Origin: UTCFX2 sp963827155
GTDB taxonomy: Bacteria; Chloroflexota; Anaerolineae; Anaerolineales; UBA4823
Direction: 5' to 3'
NCBI GenBank assembly: GCA_963827155.1
Contig: CAWGZV010000002.1
Coordinates: 1,240,001 to 1,304,000 of the forward strand
DNA length: 64,000 nucleotides
Shown here: piece by piece, positions 1-9,339 of the stretch
Position numbering within the stretch: the stretch's first letter is position 1
Layout of the letters: each line of letters begins with the position of its first letter
The notes under the pieces: model-generated
Database searches by the model: none
What the model was told of the DNA's origin: nothing
The model's input: only the letters and a program-made list of their open reading frames with translations
Translations under genes and position numbers: made by a program

Positions 1-638
1 TTGACCCGCTCCGCCAGGCTGGCATTCGCAGCGGCGGTGGCGGGCATCTTCTCAACCGGGAAGGTCTCACCGGTCAGGACAGCCTGGTGGACGAAAAAGT
101 CATTGGCCTCCAGCACGACCCCGTCTGCCGGGATCAGGCTGCCCGCCGAGAGGGAGACCACATCGCCTGGGACGACCTGCTCAGAGGGCAGGGTCTGCAG
201 CTTTCCAGCACGCAGGACATTCGATTTAATCGTAACCTGCGAGCGCAGCTTCTCCACGGCGTTGCTGGCATTGTATTCCTGGACGAAGCCGAGGATCGTG
301 CTGCCGAACACGATGGCAAGGACGATGGCGGCATCCACCCACTCTCCCACGACTCCGGAAACAATCGCGGCAAATATCAGTATGAGAACGAGCGGGCTTT
401 TAAACTGGCTCAGGAGCAAGCGCAAGGCAGTGGCTTTCCGCTGAGCTCGGATCGTGTTTGGTCCGTAGAGCTTGAGCCTCTGCTCGGCTTCCTCAGGTTG
501 GAGACCGTCCTCCGAAGCGCCCAGGGAGGAGAGGAGCTTATCGAGGGGAAGGCTCCAGTAGGCTTCTGGGGTTGCCAGAGCGTTTTGCTGTCCCGCTTTG
601 ATCGGTTCTCTGGTTGTAGGATTTGAGGCAGGCTGCAT
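1..638 (-). CDS. P-type ATPase, MgtA-like (N-terminal part, cut by window edge)
   Basis: The reverse strand reads from an ATG at 638 without a stop to the window edge, about 212 residues. It gives an N-terminal cation-ATPase domain (YWSLPLDKLLSSLGAS), a first membrane hairpin (FKSPLVLILIFAAIVSGVVG, then IVLAIVFGSTILGFVQEY) and the start of the actuator domain with VVPGDVVSLSAGSLIPADG and the TGE loop in VLTGETFPVEK. The wording around FFVHQAVLTGETFPVEK resembles magnesium-translocating (IIIB) P-type ATPases; other P2/P3 types are possible. The phosphorylation DKTGT motif lies outside the window. Confidence 0.8.
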   Translation of the reverse strand, partial: MQPASNPTTREPIKAGQQNALATPEAYWSLPLDKLLSSLGASEDGLQPEEAEQRLKLYGPNTIRAQRKATALRLLLSQFKSPLVLILIFAAIVSGVVGEWVDAAIVLAIVFGSTILGFVQEYNASNAVEKLRSQVTIKSNVLRAGKLQTLPSEQVVPGDVVSLSAGSLIPADGVVLEANDFFVHQAVLTGETFPVEKMPATAAANASLAERV

Positions 639-1031
639 AAGCTAATACCTCAGGTCCTATTATCTCATATCCGTGGAAAATCGGATGCTTATCATTTTTA
701 GAAACTACCTACATGGATCCGATAAGCAGCTTATTTTTGGATGAGCGTGCAACCCGAAAATATCCAAGGCGCTGCACTTTTTATTCTTGAGTTTGCGGCA
801 TTCAATTCTGTTAGAATCAATAGACGATCAGGCGATTTAAGGGATGGCATTCCTTAATCAGGTCTAAAGGACGCAGTCCAACCTGCTGAGCATTAGCGGA
901 AACCGGTTCGAAGTACAGGATCATAGGAATCAATTGGATCAATGCCAAATTTCTAAGCATGGAGACCTACCATAAGAAATATGCCTGAGGTTTACTGATT
1001 ACCGGACCAAAAGTGGGAGAAGGAAGATGAA
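639..1031. other. Intergenic region with no recognised gene
   Basis: This AT-richer gap lies between the divergently transcribed ATPase and the coiled-coil gene. It must hold both promoters, but I see no convincing -35/-10 pair. A purine-rich ribosome-binding stretch (GAAGGAAGATGAA) closes it just before 1032. Confidence 0.5.
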
Positions 1032-1364
1032 ATGAGCGAGAAACAGGACGCGGAGCTAGAGCAGCGGAAGCAAACCCGCCGAGAACTGGAACAGAAACAG
1101 GAGCAGGACCGAAAATTGCGGCAAGTGGAACAAATCCAACTAGAGAAACAGCAGGAAGAGGCCCGAAAGCTGCGCCGGCAGGAGCAGGAGAAGCTGGATC
1201 AGGAGCAGGGCAAGCAGGGAAAATCTCGGATCGAGGTGCAGGAGCAGCTGGACGTGGAACAGGTAAAGAAGGAAAAGACTTGCGGCCAGAAGCAGGATCA
1301 AATCGATCTCCAAACAGAACAAGTGCGAAGAACGCAGCAGCATGAGGAGGACAAGAAGAGATAA
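1032..1364 (+). CDS. Small Gln/Glu/Lys-rich coiled-coil protein
   Basis: 110 residues, almost entirely Q, E, K, R, L and D, with a heptad-like run of leucines from end to end, so it is predicted to be one long charged coiled coil. There is no signal peptide or membrane segment, and one cysteine near residue 90. An AGGAAG ribosome-binding site sits about 7 bases before the ATG, and the stop is TAA. I do not recognise a family; low complexity makes any database match unspecific. It stands alone between two non-coding stretches. Confidence 0.5.
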   Translation: MSEKQDAELEQRKQTRRELEQKQEQDRKLRQVEQIQLEKQQEEARKLRRQEQEKLDQEQGKQGKSRIEVQEQLDVEQVKKEKTCGQKQDQIDLQTEQVRRTQQHEEDKKR

Positions 1365-1713
1365 TATCCCGGGGACAAGAAAGGACGCTCAGCTAAAGGG
1401 CTGCCAGGGGTGATTTGCGCTGAGGAAGAAAGTTAGGCGAAACAAATTCGTTTTTTGGGGATACAAGCCAAAGTACCAGCGGCACAATGCCGCAGGTTGG
1501 GGAAATTGTGCAGCGTCCGTAAAGCCCCTTCCGATAGGAAGGGGAGGCTGAAAGAACGTTTCTTTCTCTCTTGACGTAAATGCCGATGACAGCAATTTGG
1601 GAGAGGTGAATTAACAACACCCCTAAAGTACGAGGGCAACAATTCGGGGGATAGTTTGGGCTTATTCTCTCATAAATTGACGCAAGAAAAGAAATTTTAG
1701 ATATTAAGAGGTT

Positions 1714-1837
1714 CCTAGTGTTCCGTCAATGGTGATTCTCATAATTAGATAAGCTGGCAGACGGAATACTTTAAGGTTTGCCCAACTATCGACTTGCCTG
1801 TTTCAAACTTTACAATCAGGCTGGACAAAGCACTAGG
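1714..1837. repeat. Structured repeat, copy 1
   Basis: Closed by perfect inverted ends CCTAGTG (1714-1720) and CACTAGG (1831-1837). An inner hairpin pairs GTGTTCCGTC with GACGGAATAC (one G.T pair). A second inner pair, TTTGCCCAAC with GGCTGGACAAA, is imperfect. The arrangement would fold as a three-way junction. It is about 85 percent identical by eye to the copy at 2416-2537. Confidence 0.7.
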
Positions 1838-2205
1838 TACAGTTTAATATCATGAACATATCTGCATCAGGTCACAATTTGGGGGTGCACTACATCTTAA
1901 CTCGCATTCTCCACTGTGAATATCCGAGCGCACTTTCATCTGTGGGATTAGCCCGATATTTAGCAATGTTGGCATTTTATGTTGGGCTTCTATAGGTTCT
2001 TTGGAATTCTGGTGGGGGTTTTCCATTTTTCAATCTTCCTTTCTTTGAGGTTACTAGGGAGATATCCGTGACCAATCGCAAATACCTTCATTCATCCTTC
2101 TTCATATATTCATATTATCTTAAAACAAATATTTCCACAACAGACTTCTGACCTGATTATCAAAGAAAGGATGTCTGTGAATCATACAGTGAATTTAGTG
2201 AGTAA

Positions 2206-2233
2206 GGTGTGTTCGACAGAGCACACCGTTTTT
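2206..2233 (+). terminator. Rho-independent terminator
   Basis: Stem GGTGTG (2206-2211) pairs with CACACC (2222-2227) and is followed by GTTTTT. No gene ends just upstream on this strand. Confidence 0.5.
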
Positions 2234-2274
2234 AATCATCCCAGTACAATCTTGATAAGTGCTCATAACGATTA

Positions 2275-2298
2275 CCTCGGACATTCTCCGAGGTTTTT
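2275..2298 (+). terminator. Rho-independent terminator
   Basis: Perfect 7-bp stem CCTCGGA / TCCGAGG with a 5-base loop, followed by five T. It is the second of two tandem terminators in a region with no recognised gene, so an unrecognised transcript may end here. Confidence 0.65.
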
Positions 2299-2415
2299 CT
2301 ATCGACTTTCACACCTCACCAACCGGATAACCCGACCAATCCCGTCACCTATAATAATAGTTATTTCTTTCAGAATATCTGCAGGTGCTATCTTGCTGGA
2401 AGTGAATAAGCTGAA

Positions 2416-2537
2416 ACTTGTGTTCCGTCGATGGTGATTTTGTAATTAGATAAGCTGGCAGACGGAACACTATAAGGTTTGTCCAGCCATCGAGTTGCCT
2501 GTTTCAATCTTTACAATAAGGCTGGACAAAGTACTAG
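2416..2537. repeat. Structured repeat, copy 2
   Basis: Second copy of the element at 1714. Both inner hairpins are perfect here: GTGTTCCGTC / GACGGAACAC and TTTGTCCAGCC / GGCTGGACAAA. The outer ends have decayed (ACTTGTG versus GTACTAG). It lies about 100 bp before the GT87-like gene, so it could also act in that gene's leader. Confidence 0.7.
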
Positions 2538-2638
2538 AATATCTATTTTGATTTTGATATCATTAGAGTTGAGCTATAATGACAAATCCCCTTCTAAGGT
2601 TCTAGCGGTGCACACTGTTTCTTGGCAGGAATGATGAA

Positions 2639-3976
2639 TTGGACCGATCAAAAAAGCAAAAATATCTAAATTTCGGAAAAATTACTTTCTTCCACTGGAT
2701 CTTACTGGGATTTCTGGTCTCGTATCTTTTATTTTTTATTTCACCAATTTTCTTTTCCGCAGGGGTCATGCAATTCAACGAGTATGTCCCTGCGATGAAA
2801 CCGATTGGCATCGATTTAAAACTGACCCTCGGCTCTGCTAGACATTTGCTTTTTTCTACTCAAACTACGAAAACTTTAGCAACCCCCTACCCGCCTTTTG
2901 CGAATATACTCCTGATGCCGCTTCTCTCGGTCAAGCAAGGATTTGTCTATAGAATTACTACAATAGCTACGTTAGTTTTCTATTTACTAATTACCTACGT
3001 TCTACCATATCTTACAAACAGCAAAAGAAGACTCTCCGGCTTATTGGCCTTGGTCCTGGTATCTGGATTATTTTCTTACGGCTTGCAATTCGAGCTCGAG
3101 AGAGGCCAGTTCAATGTAATCGCATTCGCATTTTGCTTTCTTGCCATCTGGATCTTCCACTATCATTATAAATTTCGCGTTTTCGCATATATCCTTTTCA
3201 CTATATCTGTACAGCTTAAATTATACCCATTGATTTTTATCATTATGTTCGTTAAAGACTGGCGAGATTGGAAAATTAACCTCATGAGATTCCTGGGATT
3301 GATTTCCTTGAACATCGCGTTGTTATTTGTTTTTGGCTATACAATATTTCTGGATTTTATCCATACAATAACGAATATGAGCTCAAAACCTTATATCTGG
3401 ATTGGAAATCATTCAATCCTTGCTATTACAAGATTGGCATCTAATTATTCTTCCGAACATGGTTGGGAATGGATCAGCAATATTTCAGGAACAATCCAAT
3501 TATTCCTCCTGGCTGTAGTTGGAGCATGTATTCTGATTATTTTGTTCCAAGGGTATCGAAATAACCGTATTGGGATCGATCCTTATTTACTGCTCGCATG
3601 TACCATCGGGGCTCTGATGATTTCCATCCACAAGTCACGATTACAAATTGTCCATCCTGGCAGGTCCTATGGCAATCCTGTTCCTTGATCTTTCAACGCA
3701 GTACACGCCAAAACTTTGGCGGAAGTCCAAAGTATTGTTTATAACGATGATCCTGATATTATCCGTTTCTATTTTTCCACGTTATATTCCTACACCAATA
3801 AACCGCTAATCCTCCAAAACAACTTTCCGGCATTATTCATCTTGCTGCTGACGACCACCTTTCTTTATCTCATTCAAAAACCATCCGCGGACGATGAGCG
3901 CGCCAAGAATGATCAAACTGAAGCCGACGAGATTATGTTGAGGAAGACGCAAAGCCCAGAACCAGATCCAGCCTAA
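2639..3976 (+). pseudogene. GT87/DUF2029-type mannosyltransferase-like membrane protein, two frameshifts
   Basis: The first 349 codons (2639-3688, TTG start, AGGAA ribosome-binding site 7 bases before it) give a multi-spanning protein with GT87 landmarks: YPPFANILLMPLL after the first loop, ERGQFNVIAFAFCFLAIW, and KLYPLIFIIMFVKDWRDW. Family members are lipid-linked-sugar glycosyltransferases in the membrane. Near 3630-3640 the family-like reading moves to the next frame (SHDYKLSILAGPMAILFLDL) and returns near 3800 to the original frame (NNFPALFILLLTTTFLYLIQ), ending at 3976. With both shifts repaired the protein is about 445 residues, normal for the family. The shifts could be mutations or sequencing errors. 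Confidence 0.7.
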
Positions 3977-4215
3977 AACCATTGAATGGTTTCAAAAAGT
4001 TGATCTTAAAGCCAGATGATACCGGCTGGAGGCGCGGCAAATCGCGGCTGAACACCCCAACATGAGCGCTTGTGACAGTCGCGAACCAATATTTCGCGCT
4101 GAAGACGGTTTTGCATTATATCCATCCTGACATAAGGATTATCCCTCAACCCAGATCAAAGGAAAGCTTATTGGGCGGAAAATAAAATTCAGTTCGACTT
4201 GACAACTCTGTTTGC

Positions 4216-4244
4216 TTACACTAACAACCTATAGGTGATATAAT
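4216..4244 (+). promoter_or_regulatory. Putative sigma-70-type promoter for the NTF2-like gene
   Basis: A perfect TATAAT at 4239-4244 with a weak TTACAC 17 bases upstream, 41 bases before the ATG at 4286. A consensus TTGACA at 4199 is too far away to pair with it. Confidence 0.45.
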
Positions 4245-4285
4245 ACCTATATTATCCGATTAACTACCCATAGAAAGCGTGAAGA

Positions 4286-4723
4286 ATGAGCGTAGAACAA
4301 GTTGCACGTGATTTTATTACGAAGATGACCGATGCAAGAGCGACGGAAGGAATGCTGACCGCGAATGCAACGGCGAGCGGCGGCTTGCTGCCGCAGTCCA
4401 TGCCGGCGATGGAAGCTTTCAAGATGATGGATGGGTTGAACAGCGCATTCCCCGACCTCAAATTTGAAGTCCAGCAGGTCACGGTGAACGGCAACCAGGC
4501 TACGGTGAAAGCGAAGGTCAGCGGCACACACACCGGACCATTCGCGGTTCCGGTGCCTGGGATGCCGAGCATCCCCGCTACCGGAAAAAAGGTCTCGATG
4601 CAGGATGCTTATGTGATTACGGTGCAAGGCGATAAGGTGTCTCATATGCAGATCGATTTGCCGGCAGACGGCGGACTTCCTGCGATCTTGATGCAACTCG
4701 GCGTGAAGATGCCGCAAATGTAG
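4286..4723 (+). CDS. NTF2-like / SnoaL-type ester cyclase family protein
   Basis: 145 residues of alpha+beta cone type. It starts with a helix (VEQVARDFITKM), has the central FPDLKFEVQQVTVNGNQATVKAKVSGTH stretch typical of SnoaL-like proteins, a GPFAVPVPGMPSIPATGKKVSMQDAYV segment and a final helix with LPADGGLPAILMQLG. Family members bind small hydrophobic molecules or act as cyclases or isomerases; the substrate cannot be read from sequence. It is monocistronic: its own promoter lies upstream and a strong terminator follows 20 bases after the stop. Confidence 0.8.
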   Translation: MSVEQVARDFITKMTDARATEGMLTANATASGGLLPQSMPAMEAFKMMDGLNSAFPDLKFEVQQVTVNGNQATVKAKVSGTHTGPFAVPVPGMPSIPATGKKVSMQDAYVITVQGDKVSHMQIDLPADGGLPAILMQLGVKMPQM

Positions 4724-4743
4724 GAATGGAAGAAACTCGACAG

Positions 4744-4767
4744 CCCCGCCGGAAGGCGGGGTTTTTT
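4744..4767 (+). terminator. Rho-independent terminator of the NTF2-like gene
   Basis: Stem CCCCGCC / GGCGGGG with a GGAA loop, followed by six T. Confidence 0.9.
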
Positions 4768-4789
4768 GTGAGTGGTATATTTACGAATT

Positions 4790-5300
4790 AATAAAGATTT
4801 AACCGCGAAGGACGCGAAGGACACGAAGATTTCTGATTATGAAATAAGGACCCGAATGTGGAGATCGGAGCTGAGTAGATTGAAGGAAGTTATTTAAAAG
4901 ATTTAAACGCGAAGTTCTCGAAGATCGCTAAGCACACGAAGATTTCTAATTTAATAACAAGAAATTACGGGGTTATTCAGGAAGATCGTAATGATGAGGA
5001 ATACCCGAAGAGATTATCCAGATTTAAATGCAAAGTGGCAATCGGGAAGATCGGGGCCGATCAGATCGGCAGAAGTTATTTTAAAGATTTAACCTCAAAG
5101 AACGCGAAGGACACGAATGCCGATTGGGAGGATCGGGGCTGATCAGGAAGATCGGAAGGTTTTAAAGATTTAAGCGCAAAGCTTTCAAAGATCGCAAAGA
5201 TAAAAGATGCAAGAATTCATCAGAAAAATCGGCGTTGGGCTGAGGAACCAGGAACAACCGAGGCGAAGACAGCCGGCTGAACGGTTTCGCGAGCTCTGCA
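4790..5300. repeat. Block of dispersed AAGATTTAA-CGCGAAGG repeats
   Basis: Four or more diverged copies of a unit reading AAGATTTAACCGCGAAGG then ACGCGAAGGACACGAAG, near 4793, 4895, 5089 and 5162, with GGAAGATCGGGGC-type short motifs between them. Related copies lie near 7917, 17933, 26580, 28111, 47668, 50341 and 58040. No gene is present in the block. Confidence 0.7.
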
Positions 5301-5419
5301 TGTTTAGGTTATAAAAAAGAAAATCGTTCCTACAACAACGGTCATTCGATCGCATAAAAAACAACCTCCCCTAAACGCCTGGACCGGCAATTTGGGGGAG
5401 GTGAGGATGCAAATCTGCG

Positions 5420-6841
5420 CTAGAGCTCTGCTGCCGGCGGTAGCGCAGCATCGGGCTGCGCCTTGCGGAGCTGGTAAGCGGGCAGGATGAACAGGATCGC
5501 TCCAAAGCCGGCGATCATGACTAGGAAGGCGACCAGGATGCCCAGGTATGGGATGCTGTGGAGCAGGATGTAGATCAGGATGCCCAAGAGCAGCGACCAG
5601 AAGCTCTTGCGCTTCAGATCGGGGGCAAATTTGTTGAAGACCAGCCCGCCGAGGACGAAGGAGACGACGACCTGGCTGAAGTAGCCGACCGCCAGGCCAA
5701 ACAGGGCGCCGGCGAGAAGTAAAAGACCCAATCCAACCCCCCAGGTCAGCCAGGCCAGATTCCAAAGCGTGAGCGACGAGAAGAACAGCCCCAAGGCGAC
5801 GATCAATACGAGGACGACGAGGATGGCGATAAATCCCATTATGTAGCCGACAAAACCGAGGCCAGCGCTGCGGTAAGGCGACTGCTTGAGCCGGTCGCCG
5901 GAATTCCTCATGAACAGCGGACCTTTCCAGAGCATCAGCAGCCCGACGAGGAGCAGGGCGACGAACTCGCGCAGGCGCTCGAAGGCCCAAGTACCGACCT
6001 TCTGCAAATCGACAGCGGCGGCGTCTTTAGATGGGGCGAGATCTTTAGCCAGGGACGGGAAAACGGCCGAGAAGACCTGGCCGAAACCCGCTCTGGAGGC
6101 CAACCCGAGCAACGGCAGGGCAGCGGAGTGCGGCTTCGAGACGGCTCCGGAAACGCCGGCGCCTGGACCGGCGACCCACCGCTCAAAATTCAAAGATGAA
6201 GGAGGAGCGAGCGTGGGAGGGACGGGAACGGGGGTGGAGGCGGGAGAGCGGTTCAAGCGCTGGAGCAGGCCGTTGAGCAAGCCCGAAGATGAACCCAAGA
6301 GGCTGGGCCTCTGGAGCAGAAAATTAAGCAGGCTGGGCAAGCCGATCATCGCCTGGGTGTCTCGCCCGACGCTGCCGTTGAGGACCGCGCTGAGACAGAT
6401 GGCGGTAAAATCTCGCCCGATCGAGGAGCCCTCTTTCAGGTTGACCAGCCCGCCGAGCAGGTACAAGCTGCGCTCGATAGTGCTCTCTTCCCCCATCTCA
6501 AAGACCCCGGCGACGGCATAGACACTGCCGGAGACCTTACCGTTGATTGAGATTTTCCCCCAGCCAGCAGCGACCAGGCTGCCGGTCACATCTCCATTGA
6601 TGGTGATGTTTTGACCGAGGGCGACGACATCGCCGTCCACGTCCCCATCCAGGGTGACCTGAGGGCCGGAGAGGTACAGGTCGTCGACGACGGTTTGCCC
6701 GGCAGGGACGCTGCTGGGAGGCTCGCCACCCTGGGCGTGCGCCGCCTGAGTTGGGAAGAGCACCAGGCAGAGAAGCCCGACCAGGAAAATCAGCGATGGG
6801 AAGTTATTCTTAGATCGATTAAGGAGGCGGTTGGGCAACAT
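5420..6841 (-). CDS. Polymer-forming (bactofilin-like) protein with C-terminal membrane domain
   Basis: 473 residues. A signal peptide (LIFLVGLLCLVLFPTQAAHAQ) is followed by a beta-helical region of short repeats such as VTLDGDVDGDVVALGQNITI and DVTGSLVAAGWGKISINGKV, the pattern of polymer-forming cytoskeletal or bactofilin-like domains. After a Pro/Ser-rich linker at about 195-300 come five or six membrane segments (FVALLLVGLLMLW, MGFIAILVVLVLIVALGLFF and others). The likely role is envelope structure or a scaffold outside the membrane. ATG at 6841 has an AAGGA site 7 bases upstream. Confidence 0.8.
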   Translation of the reverse strand: MLPNRLLNRSKNNFPSLIFLVGLLCLVLFPTQAAHAQGGEPPSSVPAGQTVVDDLYLSGPQVTLDGDVDGDVVALGQNITINGDVTGSLVAAGWGKISINGKVSGSVYAVAGVFEMGEESTIERSLYLLGGLVNLKEGSSIGRDFTAICLSAVLNGSVGRDTQAMIGLPSLLNFLLQRPSLLGSSSGLLNGLLQRLNRSPASTPVPVPPTLAPPSSLNFERWVAGPGAGVSGAVSKPHSAALPLLGLASRAGFGQVFSAVFPSLAKDLAPSKDAAAVDLQKVGTWAFERLREFVALLLVGLLMLWKGPLFMRNSGDRLKQSPYRSAGLGFVGYIMGFIAILVVLVLIVALGLFFSSLTLWNLAWLTWGVGLGLLLLAGALFGLAVGYFSQVVVSFVLGGLVFNKFAPDLKRKSFWSLLLGILIYILLHSIPYLGILVAFLVMIAGFGAILFILPAYQLRKAQPDAALPPAAEL

Positions 6842-7109
6842 GTTTTATTCCTTCTCTTATTTGATTTTCTCCGGCGCTGGTATTCTGCCAGAGCTGAAAC
6901 GATGGATCCGATTTTTCCGATATCGAGGTGTTGAAACTAATTTTATGAAGGAGGAGCGGCAGCTCCCAAGGCGGATCCTTTGAAAACTGGAATGCAGGAT
7001 GAAAAAGGCTTTCCGCCCCTGAATGCAATTATACCCTTGGGAGGGGGAAACCTGAATAGAGGGGGCGGCTTGGGCTGAAATTTGGAGGGTCATCGGTTTC
7101 ATTGGCATG

Positions 7110-7883
7110 TCACTTGAAGGTGAAACGGCAGGGGGTGGTGGTCGCGAGATATTGGAAGCCGTGTTTTTCCAGGATAGGGGCGCTCATCGGGCTGGCATCG
7201 ACGGTGAGAAGCGAGAAGCCGCGGCGGAGGGCTTCTTGGGCACGGACGGCGAGCAGGCGGGAGTAGTGGCCGCGCTGGCGATATTGGGGGAGGGTTGAGC
7301 CACCCCACAAGCTGGCAAAGCGGCTGCCGGTGTGGAAATAGATCCAGGCAGCGGAAGCGGGCTGCTCGCCTTCGTAGGAGATGTAGATGCTCAGGAGCTC
7401 AGGGTTCTGACGCAGATCTTGCTTCAGGCGCTCGCCGAGTTCGTGATGATCTGTTCCCCAAACGGTGTCCTCCAGGGCGACGAGCAAATCGATCTCGCCG
7501 GGGGTGGTGAGGCGGACGACAAATTCGGGCACCGGCTGAGCCAATGCCGCCGGCCGCTCGTTCAGGTCGAGGACGAGGAGGGCTTCGGGCTCTCCGATCT
7601 CAAAACCATGCCTGGCGAGGCGGTCGACAAGGTCCTTCGGATGGTCGTAATCGTAGAGCTTCCACTCGAAATCCTGGGGGATGGACGCAAAGCGAGCAAC
7701 CTGGGCAGCAATGACTTCGTCCGCGGTGGATTCATCCAGGTGAGAGTAGATGATAAAGCCGTCTTCGCCGGTCTGGCTGATGAAGCGGAGGACGGTGCCA
7801 TCGACTTCGCGGAGGATCCCGGGATAATCCAGCTCGATGCGCTGCTGGCGGGTGAAGATTTCGAGGAGGTCGGTTTTATTCAT
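7110..7883 (-). CDS. GNAT family N-acetyltransferase
   Basis: 257 residues from MNKTDLLEIF. The reading frame extends 32 codons further upstream, but that stretch (FAIFANFAFKSF...) is a translated dispersed repeat, so I place the start at 7883. The C-terminal half carries the acetyl-CoA-binding signature in LPQYRQRGHYSRLLAVRAQE, followed by LTVDASPMSAPILEKHGF, typical of GNAT motifs A and B. The N-terminal half resembles the first lobe of two-lobed GNAT proteins. The acceptor is unknown. A short gap separates it from the polymer-forming gene downstream. Confidence 0.8.
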   Translation of the reverse strand: MNKTDLLEIFTRQQRIELDYPGILREVDGTVLRFISQTGEDGFIIYSHLDESTADEVIAAQVARFASIPQDFEWKLYDYDHPKDLVDRLARHGFEIGEPEALLVLDLNERPAALAQPVPEFVVRLTTPGEIDLLVALEDTVWGTDHHELGERLKQDLRQNPELLSIYISYEGEQPASAAWIYFHTGSRFASLWGGSTLPQYRQRGHYSRLLAVRAQEALRRGFSLLTVDASPMSAPILEKHGFQYLATTTPCRFTFK

Positions 7884-7916
7884 TGGAGAGGTAATTTTAC
7901 CCTCATTGGAGGCAAA

Positions 7917-7985
7917 AGATTTAAACACGGAATATACAAAAGATTTAAACGCAAAGTTCGCGAAGATCGCAAAGGACACGAAGTT
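7917..7985. repeat. Dispersed AAGATTTAAACGCAAAG repeat
   Basis: Two adjacent copies of the AAGATTTAAACGC family at the 5' side of the GNAT gene; they create a spurious N-terminal extension in its reading frame. Confidence 0.6.
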
Positions 7986-8077
7986 TTTTTAGAATAAGAA
8001 AAGAGCCAAAACGACGAAAAGGAAGATCGGTCACTAAGGACACCAAGAATTCCATGCGAGGTAAAAGTTGGAAGGGC

Positions 8078-8106
8078 GATCTTCCTGATCGTCGATCAGG
8101 AAGATC
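8078..8106. repeat. Perfect 13-bp palindrome
   Basis: GATCTTCCTGATC (8078-8090) and GATCAGGAAGATC (8094-8106) are perfect inverted arms around GTC. No T-tract follows. Related GATCAGGAAGATCGG words occur near 5140. Confidence 0.7.
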
Positions 8107-8254
8107 GGATGATTCTGGGATGATTCTTTGAACATTTTATGGTTCCGTAATCAGGCATTTGGATTTTTTGAGGCGGTGCCGGCAGGATGATCTGCGGCGA
8201 GGATTGTTCCGCCCAGAAGCGCATAGGGGAGGAGGGTTTAGGGAGCCATTGCCA

Positions 8255-8455
8255 CCTGCCCTCACCCCGACCCCTCTCCCGAAGGGAGAGGGGGATTGGG
8301 TCCTTACCACTCTTCCAGAGGGAGAGGAGGTTGGGTCCATGCCGTCCTGCATGCGAATCATCCCTGGCTCTCTTCCAGAGGGAGAGGAGGTTGGGTCCAT
8401 CCCGTCCTGCATGGGAATCACCCTTGCCACTCTTCCAGAGGGAAAGGGGAGGTGA
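8255..8455. repeat. Tandem CCCTCTCCC/GGGAGAGG repetitive elements
   Basis: Starts with the dispersed palindrome CCCTCTCCCGAAGGGAGAGG, then about three tandem units of 60-74 bp, each containing CTCTTCCAGAGGGAGAGGAG and a CCGTCCTGCATG word. The same element recurs at 12255-12390 and inside the terminase gene at 16499-16540. Open frames on both strands here are by-products of the repeat. Confidence 0.75.
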
Positions 8456-8594
8456 TGGGAGAGTAATCGTTCCGCCCAAAAAAAGACTCCCCTGCAAGAA
8501 CTAAGGTATGAAAGCCCTATAGCAGTCAAAATGCACATAATGATACAGAATGGTACCTTTCGCAAAATTGATAACAGGTAACTGAGGTTAGACT

Positions 8595-9190
8595 TTAGCA
8601 GCTCAAAGCCAGATAGCGCTGCATTTGTCGCACATTATTAAGAGTGACCGATCCGATCATCAGGTAAAACATTCGAAACCTGCCTCGCACAGGCAACTTG
8701 CCCTTCGGGAAGGGCAGTTTGACCGCTCTAACAGTCGCTTCAACGGCCGCCCGAGGGTTGTGTTTCGTTTTTTGGAAGAACTTGCTCCGCTCTCGCCGCA
8801 AGCAAAGCCTCATTATCGAAGGCAAGAAATACAAACCAAAAAACTGCTTCCACTTTCGAAAGCGGGTTGGGCATTTTCCAGCCTGATGGAAGGAGCAGGT
8901 CTCGCATCTGCTCGAAGGCCCTCTCCAGCAGGTTGATCCCTTCCTTCTGCATATACTGGCCCAATCGCTGGCGAAAGTAATATTACATCCGTAAATCAAA
9001 CTCGCCTACCCACAACTCGTGGTATCCCAGGTCGTAACAAACCTGCACATTGTAAAGAAATTCATCATACAGCTCCTCATCACTCCAGCCAAACCCGGAT
9101 TTCAGGAATTCCAATCCTACCAGCACGTTGAACGGAATGTTGTGCTGAGAAGGCAGATCCGAATACAGGCATGCGAAAGCGCTCTCGTTC
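8595..9190 (-). pseudogene. Remnant of a DDE-type transposase (IS1182/ISNCY-like)
   Basis: Reading right to left, three frame-shifted pieces align with one transposase. HNIPFNVLVGLEFLKSGF then SDEELYDEFLYNVQVCYDLG resembles the DUF772 N-terminal domain. YYFRQRLGQYMQKEGINLLE follows. Then EATVRAVKLPFPKGKLPVRG with IGSVTLNNVRQMQRYL resembles the C-terminal end. The catalytic middle is missing and the frames are broken near 8990 and 8740, so it cannot be active. A REP-type repeat abuts the truncated N-terminal side. Confidence 0.7.
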
Positions 9191-9203
9191 TTCGCAAATA
9201 CCG

Positions 9204-9238
9204 GATTGCTTCGTCGCTCCGCTCCTCGCAATGACATA
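9204..9238 (-). repeat. REP-type element (TGTCATTGCGAGGAG family)
   Basis: One copy of the dispersed palindromic element reading TGTCATTGCGAGGAGCGGAG on the minus strand, ending in GACGAAGCAATC. It lies at the broken 5' side of the transposase remnant. Confidence 0.8.
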
Positions 9239-9339
9239 GAGACTGCATGGTATGTCTTCGTCGCTCCGTTTGCGGGAGAGGGGAGGGCATTCGTTCCGCG
9301 AAAAAACGAAGAGGAACGAATACCCTCCAACGGCAGTCT

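Larger units (their letters stand above)
1365..2638. other. 1.27-kb gene-poor region with repeats and two terminators
   Basis: No convincing protein gene. It contains two diverged copies of a structured repeat of about 122 bp and two adjacent rho-independent terminators on the + strand (listed separately). An 88-codon frame from 2171 runs through both terminator hairpins and is not believed. AT content is visibly higher than in the neighbouring genes. Confidence 0.5.

Noticed and set aside
2171..2437. 88-codon + strand frame
   Set aside because: It runs through two rho-independent terminators and into the structured repeat.
4199..4244. TTGACA at 4199 with TATAAT at 4239 as one promoter
   Set aside because: The spacing is 34 bases; a weaker TTACAC at the right distance is used instead.
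5304..5990. 228-codon minus-strand frame
   Set aside because: Overlaps the polymer-forming protein gene in another frame: Arg/Pro/Ala-rich shadow.
8137..8565. Frames of 98-142 codons on both strands
   Set aside because: Products of tandem palindromic repeats (FQRERRLG / PSGRV patterns); no domain.
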